From: Rhizobium lentis
GTDB lineage: Bacteria > Pseudomonadota > Alphaproteobacteria > Rhizobiales > Rhizobiaceae
Length of the DNA stretch: 64,000 bases
Direction: 5' to 3'
Assembly: GCF_017352135.1 (NCBI RefSeq)
Contig: NZ_CP071458.1
Coordinates: forward strand, 1 to 64,000
Within the stretch, counting starts at the first letter, position 1, and the number at the start of each line of letters is the position of its first letter. The notes beneath the pieces are model-generated. The model saw nothing but the letters and a program-made list of their open reading frames with translations. It ran no database searches and was not told the DNA's origin. Positions 38,907-47,571 of the stretch are shown here, piece after piece. The translations under genes were made by a program, and so were the position numbers.

Positions 38907-40003
38907 CGGCTTGCCCCTTTCAGGATAAGCGCGACGAAAATGATGATGATGACGAGATAGACTTCGGCGAGCATGGTGCCGTAGCCGACATTGGAACGGT
39001 CCCGGTATTCCCGAAAGATGAAACTCGAAACCGTGTCCGTCGCGCCGCCCGGGCCGCCTGCCGTCACATTAATGACGATATCGGCGAGTTTCAGCTCGAA
39101 TATGATGCGCAGGATCAAGGCGGTCATGCTCACCGGCAGCATCAGGGGGAAGGTGATCTCCTTGAACGATTGCCAACCGGTGGCGCCATCGACCCGTGCC
39201 GCCTCCTTGATTTCTGCAGGCAATGCCTGCAGGCCGGCCAGCAGCAGAACCATCATGAAGGGAATGGAGACCCACGCATCCATGGCCATGATCGACAATC
39301 GCGCCAGCCAGGGGGTGGAGAAGAAGGCGGGATTGTCCCAGCCCAGATAGCGCGCCAGCGTCGCCGCGGGACCGAAACGGTACTCCATCAGCGACTTGCC
39401 GATCATCCAGCTGACGGCGACCGGACTCAGCATCAACGGCAACAGAAAAGCGACACGGAAGAACTTGCGTGCCTTGATCTCTGCGTTGAGCAGAAGAGCC
39501 AGGCTGAAGGCGATCGCATATTGAACGAGAACCGCCAGAACATAGTAGACCATGTTCAAAAGCGCATTCCAGAAATAGGCATCCGCCAGAAGCGTGCGCA
39601 GATTGTCGAGACCGTTGAAGCGTCGTCCCTCGACCGCACTGAGGTTCCAATCGGTAAACGCGATGTAGAGGCCGAAAATGGTCGGAAAGATCACCATGGC
39701 GACGGTAAAAAGAACGGCCGGGAGGACGAAGGCCGCGCGCTCGCCCGCCTCACCGCGGATCATCACCTGGGATACGCCGAAGACCACCGCCCAGATAAGA
39801 TAGACGTAGAGCAGAGGGCGCCAGGTCTCAAAGCCCAACGCGGTGACGCCCATGGCATCGAACGACTGAAGCGCCAGGACCACTAGGAAGGTGATGGTCG
39901 CGATCGCCAGCAGAGCCTTGCCGAGCAGGACATGCTTTCCGGCGGGAGCAGCACGGCGCGCTGCGAACGGTTCGTTTGTAACCAGCGTCATTGAGTGAGA
40001 CAT
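38885..40003 (-). CDS. Carbohydrate ABC permease (MalF/UgpA type)
   Basis: A 372-residue permease. Two extra N-terminal hydrophobic segments precede the usual six, as in MalF-like proteins, and the EAA loop reads EIKEAARVDGATGWQSFKEITFPLMLP. The ATG at 40003 is 111 bp after the binding-protein gene. It forms the heterodimeric pore with the MalG-like protein encoded next to it. Confidence 0.92.
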   Translation of the reverse strand: MSHSMTLVTNEPFAARRAAPAGKHVLLGKALLAIATITFLVVLALQSFDAMGVTALGFETWRPLLYVYLIWAVVFGVSQVMIRGEAGERAAFVLPAVLFTVAMVIFPTIFGLYIAFTDWNLSAVEGRRFNGLDNLRTLLADAYFWNALLNMVYYVLAVLVQYAIAFSLALLLNAEIKARKFFRVAFLLPLMLSPVAVSWMIGKSLMEYRFGPAATLARYLGWDNPAFFSTPWLARLSIMAMDAWVSIPFMMVLLLAGLQALPAEIKEAARVDGATGWQSFKEITFPLMLPVSMTALILRIIFELKLADIVINVTAGGPGGATDTVSSFIFREYRDRSNVGYGTMLAEVYLVIIIIFVALILKGASRWMQRTN

Positions 40004-40114
40004 GGCAGCAGACCCTCACGGCCGAAGTTTGAAAATCGTCTCTGCGGTTCCGGCGACACGGGAGAATCATGCCGCCGGACCCCGCGGGGAGCCATGAGGC
40101 GATTGACCTCAGGC

Positions 40115-41775
40115 TCAGACGCCGAGCGATGCATTGTAGAGGGCTATCTGCTTGTCGCGGCCCAGCTGATCGGTGATCTTCTCCCAGGCAACGGCAATCG
40201 CATCCGCCCCCTCCTGGGCTGTCATCTGGCCGGCGAACACCTTGGCCAACTCGTCTTCCGCGACGCTGTAATACTGGAAGATGCCGGGGATGCGCGGCTC
40301 GATGGCAGCATTGGGGTGGTTGTACGAGTTCGACTGCGAGGCGAGGTAGTTCGAGATGAAGGCCTCGTCGTAGCCAGCCTCGACCCATTCCTTGGTGTCG
40401 AACTGGCTCTTGCGATAGCACTGGAAGCCGGACGGATATGCCGCCATCCACAGAGCCAGGTCCTTACCGCCGAGATGGGCCGCCGCGCTCCAGGCTGCCT
40501 TCTTCTTTTTTTCGTCGCTGTCGACCCGGGCCATGACGTAGACACCCCATCCGAGGTAGGCCATATTCGGTGCGTGATTCGGACCGCTCGGCAGCTCGTC
40601 CCAGTGACCGGTCTTCGAATTGTAGACGTCATCCGAACCAGGCAGGATATCGAAGGCGACAGTGTCGCCGATCACCGACGTGTCGCTGGTGCGCGCGCCC
40701 GAGCCGACATCGCCCCACCAGGAAACCATGGATCCGGTACCAGCCAGGAACTGCTGGAAGGCGGTGGTGCCAGGGTCAGCATTGAGCTGATCGCCAGACT
40801 CCGACGGCAACGCGTCGATCACGTCCTGAATGGCCCGGACCCAGGCCGGGTTGTTGATCCGCGGCTTCATCGTATCAACGTCGAAGAGCCAGGCCTTGTC
40901 GTCCGGATGCTTGGCATAGGCGGTGGCGCGGCTGCCGAGGAAGTAGAAGCCGAACCCACCCCAGGCTTTCGGCGCATCGAGGTAGCCGATCGCTTCCATG
41001 CCGCCAATGGTCTTGCCCTTGAGGAATTTGGTGACTTCCTGAACCTTCTGCCAAGTCTTGGGCACGCCCCACTCGCCCTTATGCCCCTCGTCCTTCCAGG
41101 CCTTTGCCAGATTGGCATCGGTAAAGTAGTCGGCGCGGTAGTTGAAGTTGTGGCAATCGCCATCGACCGAGATGCGATACGTCTTGCCGTTCCAGGTTCC
41201 GACCGGCGCCTTGAGATAGTCGACATAGTCGTCCATGTCGATCTGGGCCTTGACCCAGTCCGGCATCTCGGATGCGAGCCCCTTGCCGCAGACATCGCCT
41301 TCGAAAGGCGCCCCCATCTCGAGGATGTCGAAATCCACTGTTCCGGTGGCGATGGCCTGCTGGAGACGCGGATTATAGTCTGCCTGCGCCAGGTCGATCC
41401 AAGAGATTTTCGCACCGGTATAATCTTCCCAGGATTTCAGGAAGCCGCGGAAGATCACATTGTGAAGATTCTGGTTGTTGAGCCCCATGAAAGACAGTTC
41501 GACGCCAGCGAATTCACCCTGCTTCACGCTGCTCTTGGTCGCGCCGAGGCACAGTTCCCCGACCTTTTGCCAATCCGCATCAGTCGGCGACCCCTTGCCG
41601 ATGCCGGGAATCTGCAGGATCTTGCTGCGCAAGGACGCGTCCTGCGCGCTGGCGCTGCCGACAGCACCGAGAATGGTGCCGGCGGCGGCAAGAGCCCCAG
41701 ACTAGCGCCGGTCTTCAAAATGGCGCGGCGGCTCAGGCCGATCGCCATCATTCTCTCGAAATCACTGACTTTCAT
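40115..41775 (-). pseudogene. Family 1 extracellular sugar-binding protein, frameshift in the signal peptide
   Basis: The mature part (about 500 residues) reads clearly as a CUT1-type sugar-binding protein, with WEDYTGAKISWIDLAQADYNPRLQ and, further on, WGDVGSG. The start at 41775 has GGAGGAG. The N-terminus SRRAILKTGASLG is a twin-arginine signal, but after it the frame is wrong, and the hydrophobic stretch AAAGTILGAVGSASA lies in the frame of the mature part. One or two bases are lost near 41697-41703. If real, export would fail and the importer would be blind. A sequencing slip in the GGGG run is a fair alternative. Confidence 0.85.
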
Positions 41776-41859
41776 AATTCACTCCTCCCGTTGAACAAAT
41801 CACCACACGTGATGGGTATCGGCCGAGCCCCTGCGTCGCAGGGCATCGGCGAAGCGCTT

Positions 41860-42918
41860 TCAATCGAGCCGCAATCCGGTTTTCAGATCGAAAAGATTCG
41901 CGGATGCCGGGTTTGGCGTCATTGCCATCGGCTGGCCGGATCGGTCCTCCACCCGGTCGCGAAAGACCCCGATAACCTTCTGGTTGCCGATCTGGGCAAA
42001 GACCTGCGTCTCCGATCCCGTCGTTTCCACGACAGTGACGTTGGCCGTCACTTCGCCGCCAAGCGCGAAATGCTCCGGCCGGATGCCGTAGAAGGCGGGC
42101 CGGCCATCGGAGCCTTCCGGTGCGCGAACAAGCGGCAGGCGGACGCCGTCGTCGGTTTCGAAAAGGGGTGCCCCGGACGTCCGGATGTGGCCTTTCAGCA
42201 GGTTCATCGACGGCGAGCCTATGAAATCGGCAACGAAAGTATTGGCCGGCTTGTCATAAAGTTCGAGCGGTGAACCGATCTGCTCGACGCGTCCGTCCCG
42301 CAGCACCACGATGCGATCCGCCATCGTCATCGCCTCGACCTGGTCATGGGTGACATAGATCATCGTGGTCGCAAGCCGCCGCTGCAATTCCTTGATCTCC
42401 GCGCGCATCTGCACCCGCAGTTTCGCATCCAGATTGGAAAGCGGTTCGTCGAACAGAAAAACCTTTGGATCGCGCACGATCGCCCGTCCCATGGCGACAC
42501 GTTGTCTCTGCCCCCCGGAGAGTTGACGCGGATAGCGTGCGAGATAGGGAACCAGATCAAGAATCTCGGCCGCTTTTCTCACACGGCCGTCGATATCCGC
42601 CTTGGCCTCTCCGCGCATTTTCAGTGCGAAGCCCATGTTCTCGGCGACGGTCTTGTGGGGATAAAGAGCGTAGCTCTGGAACACCATCGCAATGTCGCGA
42701 TCTTTTGGCGGCAGATCGTTCACTACCTGGCCGTCGATGCGGATATCGCCGAATGTGATCGGCTCCAGCCCCGCGACCATGCGCAGAAGTGTGGATTTGC
42801 CGCAGCCCGAAGGACCAACCAGAACCACGAACTCGCCATCGGGTATTTCCACCGAAACCCCATGGACTACGGTCAGGCTTCCGTAGGCTTTGCCGACGTT
42901 GACGATATCCATGGATGC
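41860..42918 (-). CDS. Carbohydrate ABC transporter ATPase (MalK/UgpC type)
   Basis: A 352-residue MalK-like ATPase. Walker A is GPSGCGKST, the signature [15 protein letters not shown], and Walker [13 protein letters not shown]-terminal TOBE regulatory domain begins at about residue 240 (GIRPEHF). I choose the TTG at 42918 because GGAGG lies eight bases before it; the ATG at 42912 would be too far from any site. It is the first gene of the leftward operon and lies opposite the FucU-like gene, with an operator between them. Confidence 0.9.
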   Translation of the reverse strand, partial: ASMDIVNVGKAYGSLTVVHGVSVEIPDGEFVVLVGPSGCGKSTLLRMVAGLEPITFGDIRIDGQVVNDLPPKDRDIAMVFQSYALYPHKTVAENMGFALKMRGEAKADIDGRVRKAAEILDLVPYLARYPRQLSGGQRQRVAMGRAIVRDPKVFLFDEPLSNLDAKLRVQMRAEIKELQRRLATTMIYVTHDQVEAMTMADRIVVLRDGRVEQIGSPLELYDKPANTFVADFIGSPSMNLLKGHIRTSGAPLFETDDGVRLPLVRAPEGSDGRPAFYGIRPEHFALGGEVTANVTVVETTGSETQVFAQIGNQKVIGVFRDRVEDRSGQPMAMTPNPASANLFDLKTGLRLD

Positions 42919-43052
42919 CAATGCGAATTCCTCCCTATACGTCGCGCTCCCCACGACGCTTGATCGTCCCTCCAGAAGGCGGCGGCGGGGCGTCCCATCC
43001 AGCAACACCCCGCCGGCCGGTCCGCCCTGGGAGGGACATCATTCGGCTAGAA

Positions 43053-43082
43053 ACTTCACATAATGACTCCATAGTGTAAAGT
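43053..43082. promoter_or_regulatory. Operator copy 2 (30-bp inverted repeat)
   Basis: An ACTTCACATAAT arm, a GACTCC centre, and an ATAGTGTAAAGT arm. It is almost the same as the site at 37847-37876. It sits between the divergent MalK-like (leftward) and FucU-like (rightward) genes and could control both. The match of 23 of 24 arm bases with an unrelated centre is strong evidence for a shared regulator. Confidence 0.8.
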
Positions 43083-43280
43083 AGTTTATCCCCGCATCCA
43101 AAATATTTTTATGCTGCCTCTCATTCTCCGAGTTTTGCTCCTGTTTGTTCCTGTAATAGCCGGTGATTCCCCCTAAATGCCGAATGACGACCCCCTGCTC
43201 GACGTTAAAGCATGATTTGCAAACATCACGACGTACGTATACTCTGTGAAGAAAACCACTGCGGCCAAGGGAGGCACCAG

Positions 43281-43721
43281 GTGCTAAAAGGAATCGATCT
43301 GGTTATCAACGCTGAACTGATCCATGCGTTGATGCTGATGGGGCACGGGGACCAGCTGGTCTTGTGCGATATCAACCATCCCGCCCAGACCATCGCCCGG
43401 CACACCACCTACGGCCGCCTCATTGACCTCTCCGGCTGTGGTCTTGAGCGTGCAGCGGAAGCGATCCTAAAGCTGTTTCCGCTCGACACATTCGTCGACG
43501 CCCCCGTGAAACGGATGCAGGTTGTGGGCGACCCGGAAAAGCAGATGCCAATCTTTTCCGCGATGCAGACGGTTGTCGATCGCGCGGAAGTGCGGCCGAT
43601 CAGGATGGACGCATTGGAACGCTTCGCATTCTACGAGGCGGCACAAAACTCGTTCGCAATTGTCAGAACCTCAGATCCTGGTCCGTACGGATGCTTTATT
43701 TTCAGCAAAGGTGTCATTTAG
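43281..43721 (+). CDS. FucU/RbsD-family sugar mutarotase
   Basis: A 146-residue protein of the RbsD/FucU family, which speeds up interconversion of sugar anomers. Family blocks are LKGIDLVINAELIHALMLMGHGDQLVLCDINHPA near the N-terminus and ERFAFYEAAQNSFAIVRT with PYGCFIFSKG at the end. The GTG at 43281 has GGGAGG six bases upstream, so the frame before it is untranslated. Fucose- and ribose-type systems use these enzymes. Its divergent position from the MalK-like gene and the shared operator tie it to the regulon. Confidence 0.9.
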   Translation: MLKGIDLVINAELIHALMLMGHGDQLVLCDINHPAQTIARHTTYGRLIDLSGCGLERAAEAILKLFPLDTFVDAPVKRMQVVGDPEKQMPIFSAMQTVVDRAEVRPIRMDALERFAFYEAAQNSFAIVRTSDPGPYGCFIFSKGVI

Positions 43722-43998
43722 TCGAACTGACCGCCTTGAAAGGATTCGAACCAACGACCCGCCGCTCAATTGTGCGTCATGACCGAATAAGCTATTGAAA
43801 TTCATCAAGACCAGCCAGCGTTGCCCCGGCGTTTGATCACCGTCGATAGACCTGCCGCGGATGTAATTCTGCCTTGCGCCATCGGTTATCAGAAAATCTG
43901 CACCCGGCATTTTTCGCAGTTTGAACTTTTCCCCAAAGTTGCATCTTCCCTCGACGAACGATACTTTTGCTTGTCCATATTCTGTGCCATGGATCATC
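43722..43998. other. Boundary between sugar regulon and defence island
   Basis: No gene is visible. It holds the promoter for the OLD-family gene at 43999 and a short segment reminiscent of a tRNA T-arm that I do not accept as a tRNA. Base composition shifts to less GC-rich from here to about 54.9 kb. Confidence 0.4.
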
Positions 43999-44485
43999 AT
44001 GCACATCGAAAGCCTCTCGATCCGTAATTTCCGCTGCTTCGGTGATGAAGCGGTCCATATCAATCTTGCAGCCGGCACCAACGCGTTCGTTGGAAACAAC
44101 GGGGCGGGGAAGACCGCCGCTCTTGAGGCATTGAAGAGGCTGTTTTCACCGATCGCCGCCGAAAGGCAGATCAGGCGGTCCGATGTCCATTTCGGCCTAG
44201 GGGAAGACATTCACACTATTAAGGGATCCGAGCGGGAGATCGTCATCGAGGCCGTTTTCGGGTTTCCGGGCAACACGACTAATGCCCAGGTATTCACAGA
44301 CCTGTTCTTCAACGGCATCGACAAGAGCCTGAAGGTAAGAGTTCGGCTCGAATGCAAATACAGCCGTGCAAATGCGATCGACGATGACCTCGAGACCAAG
44401 TTCTACGCCGTGCGAACTCTCGATCCAGTCCCGTTCGGTCCGGACGATGAAAGGAAGACGCCGCTTCGTGGACGCCCTACCCAGT

Positions 44486-44494
44486 ACGCAGAGG
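44486..44494. repeat. Target-site duplication, left copy
   Basis: ACGCAGAGG, identical to 46056-46064 on the other side of the insertion. A 9-bp duplication is typical of the IS4 family. Confidence 0.95.
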
Positions 44495-46055
44495 CTTGCA
44501 ATTACCCATAAGTAGCTGACTCGTCTACGAAAAGCTTTCGCTGAAATCTTGAATCGAAAGAATCACTTGTGATTCTGTGTCGAGCACCTGATTCTCTTAA
44601 GGTGGTGCTTTATGTCGGTTCGAGACGATGTGATGGCTGATAATGACGGCCATTGGAGCAAGCAGGAAATAGACGCGGGGTCTTTCAAGGATGCTCGCCT
44701 TGGCCGACGCTGCACAGAACTTTTACGACAGCTTGGAGAGCATATGGGCGGCTCCATTCCTTTCGCCTGCCAGGACTGGGCCAACACAAAAGCCGCGTAT
44801 CGGTTTTTCTCCAACCCGAATGTTGAGGAAGGCGATATCCTTCACGGCCATTTCGCCGCGACCGCTCAACGCTACGATGCTTCCAATGGTCCGATCTTGG
44901 TGCTGCAGGACACGACCGAGTTTACCTATCAGCGCCGTAATCCGCATGCCGTTGGCTTTACGCTCAACAGTGGCCGTGACAAACAGGAGCGGCTGCGCCA
45001 CCATACGGTCTGCGGGATATTGATGCATTCGAGCCTTGCGGTGACCTTGGATGGGCTACCCTTAGGGTTGGCAGCCGTCAAGTTCTGGAGCCGCGACAAG
45101 TTCAAGGGTACGGCTCAGCTCAAACGCAAGATCAATCCGACACGTGTTCCGATCGAAACCAAGGAAAGCATCCGTTGGCTTGAAAATCTGTGCCAATCCG
45201 TCGCGCTTCTCGGTCAGCCAGACCGATGCATTCATGTAGGCGATCGCGAAAGTGATATCTACGAACTCTACTGCCTGACCAAGGAGCTTGGCACGCACTT
45301 CGTCGTGCGCACCGTCGTCGACCGGCTGGCTGGCAACGGGGATCACACGATATCGGCTGAAATGCGCGATGTTGAAACTGTCGGCCGGCATCTCATCGAA
45401 GTTCGCGCCGACACCGATGAGGTCACCAAAGTCCACCTGGACATCCGATTCAAACGGATCCGGGTGCTGCCGCCCATCGGCAAGAAGAAGCGATACCCTG
45501 CTTTGGACCTTACCGTCATCCACGCGGTAGAGCCCAACCCTCCGGCCGGCCGCAAGCGCATCGAGTGGAAGATATTGACGGATCTTGAGGTGCATAGCTG
45601 CGAGGAGGCAGTCGAAAAAATCAAATGGTACGCGATGCGCTGGAAGATTGAGGTCTTCCATAAGATCCTCAAGTCCGGTTGCCGGGCTGAAGATGCAAGA
45701 CTACGAACGGCCGATCGACTGGCAAACCTCGTCGCCGTGTTTTGCATCATGAGCTGGAGAGTGCTCTGGTTGACAATGCTCGCGCGCACAGCGCCCGAAA
45801 CACCGCCAACCGCGGCCCTCACCGAACGGGAAATTGAAATCCTCGATCAAATGGTCAGCAACGCAGGCAACCGGCAAGCGACGCCGGGATCGCTAAACTT
45901 CTATCTCACCAAACTCGCTCGTTTAGGTGGTTACCTTGCAAGAACATCAGATCCGCCACCGGGAAATACGGTCGTCTGGCGCGGCCTCAGCCGGCTGACA
46001 GACGTTCGCCTCGGAACCGAAATGGCGGCCACACTCAGATGTGGGTAATTGCAAG
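44495..46055 (+). mobile_element. IS4-family insertion sequence (1561 bp)
   Basis: The element is bounded by inverted repeats beginning CTTGCAATTACCCA on the left and ending TGGGTAATTGCAAG on the right, and flanked by perfect 9-bp direct repeats (ACGCAGAGG). It carries one transposase gene that fills most of its length. Intact ends, an intact transposase and an undecayed duplication indicate a recent insertion. It interrupts the GajA-like gene. Confidence 0.95.
44612..46048 (+). CDS. IS4-family (Tn5/IS50-like) transposase
   Basis: A 478-residue transposase. The N-terminal part (WSKQEIDAGSFKDARLGRRC, ACQDWANTKAAYRFFSNP) and the DDE motifs fit Tn5-like enzymes: LQDTTEF (first Asp), HVGDRESDIYEL (second Asp), and the YREK-like block WYAMRWKIEVFHKILKSGC (Glu). 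The C-terminal region (RLANLVAVFCIMSWRVLWLTML) is also typical. An internal ATG seven codons in is an alternative start. The gene is intact and lies wholly inside the element. Confidence 0.95.
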   Translation: MSVRDDVMADNDGHWSKQEIDAGSFKDARLGRRCTELLRQLGEHMGGSIPFACQDWANTKAAYRFFSNPNVEEGDILHGHFAATAQRYDASNGPILVLQDTTEFTYQRRNPHAVGFTLNSGRDKQERLRHHTVCGILMHSSLAVTLDGLPLGLAAVKFWSRDKFKGTAQLKRKINPTRVPIETKESIRWLENLCQSVALLGQPDRCIHVGDRESDIYELYCLTKELGTHFVVRTVVDRLAGNGDHTISAEMRDVETVGRHLIEVRADTDEVTKVHLDIRFKRIRVLPPIGKKKRYPALDLTVIHAVEPNPPAGRKRIEWKILTDLEVHSCEEAVEKIKWYAMRWKIEVFHKILKSGCRAEDARLRTADRLANLVAVFCIMSWRVLWLTMLARTAPETPPTAALTEREIEILDQMVSNAGNRQATPGSLNFYLTKLARLGGYLARTSDPPPGNTVVWRGLSRLTDVRLGTEMAATLRCG

Positions 46056-46064
46056 ACGCAGAGG
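46056..46064. repeat. Target-site duplication, right copy
   Basis: ACGCAGAGG, the second copy of the duplicated target. Together with the left copy it fixes the element's ends. Confidence 0.95.
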
Positions 46065-47571
46065 TGGTCTACATTCCCGCCCACAGGGATTCGCGGGGCG
46101 TCAGCCAAACCGCTCTTCGAAACCTCCTTCAACGGCTAGAGCGATCCGCGGACTGGGACGAGAACACAAAGTCCAAGTCGAAAGGATTCGCCGAGGACCT
46201 CCAGAAAAACCTCAACGAGACACCTGCTCTCAAAATGGTGACGCAGACCCTGGAGGGTTTCTGGGCTTCTCTTCATGACGGCCACTATGACGGAAAGGTC
46301 GAACTTGGGGTTATTGCCACCGAGTTTCAGAAGCTTATCCGAGATCTTACCTTACGCTTTATGAAAGCCCCAGGGGGTGGCCTGCGACAACTGGACGAGC
46401 TCAGCGAGGGGCAGACCTCGCTCCTGTATTTCGCGTTGTCCGCGACTCTGCATAAGCTGATGTCAGACATGCAGAAGGCCGCGCCGAAGAAGCTGGAGGG
46501 CTTCGTAGTCCCAGATTTTATCTACCCGCCGCTCACAATATTCGCCCTGGAAGAACCGGAGAACCACCTAGCGCCGTTCTACCTTCCAAAGTTGATTTCG
46601 CTGCTCGACACGCTCAACAAGGACGGCACGGCACAGGCTGTCGTGACGAGCCACGCAACAAGCATACTTAGTAGAATTCCGCCGCGCCACGTCCGGTATT
46701 TCCGAATGGAGCCATCCTTCCTGACGAGTCGTGTTCTTGCGCTCCCCCTTCCGGAAAAGGAATCGGATGAAGACAAGTTCGTTCAGCAAGTCATCCTGGC
46801 GAATCCTGAAATTTACTTCGCAAGGCTGGTGATCGTCGGAGAGGGCGACACCGAGCGATTGGTGATTCCGAGGATCGCAGATGCGCTTGGCGTCAGTCTG
46901 GATCCTTCGTTCATTGCCTACGTCTCAATCGGAGGACGCCACGCGCAGCATCTTTGGCGACTTTTGAACGGCTTGGATATCCCGCATATTACATTGCTAG
47001 ACTTCGACCTTGGTCGCACTGGTGGCGGGATCGGACGGCTGAAGAACGCGGTCTCCTGGCTGTCGGACCTCGGTCCCTCTTACGTACCGACATGGTTGGA
47101 CAACGACAAGAATGAAGTGCCAGCAACGGTGGAGGCTGTCGCTGCCCTGCCTCCGTTTACGAAGGACACTTATCTCCCATGGGCACATTGGTTGCGGCGC
47201 CGGAACATTTTTTATTCCGCACCCGTCGACCTTGATATGATGATGCTCCAAGCCTTCCCGGATGCGTACGGGGCCGAAACGCCCTATCATCCAAACGCCA
47301 CCCCTGAGGAGATCACAAGACTTGAAAAGAGCGTGTTCAAGAAGGGCGCCGGGCGCACTGAGATTAACTCGGTGGGGCTTTCGATCACTAGCGAGCAGCT
47401 CCACGCCTACGACGAGCTGTTTAAATCTAGTTCAAAACCGGGATCACACCTTCTCGCGTTCACGAAGCTAACACATGAGAAAATCCAGGCAGGCTGCCCA
47501 GAGCCTCTGAGGGCAGTCGTCACTCGAGCAAAAGAGATAATGGCGGCAAAAGCAAAGTCCGGAGATGGCGT

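Noticed and set aside
43735..43790. Segment on the minus strand resembling the T-arm and 3' part of a tRNA (GGTTCGAATCC)
   Set aside because: The T-stem and acceptor stem do not pair, and no D-arm or anticodon arm is present upstream, so it is not a tRNA and not a safe attachment-site call.
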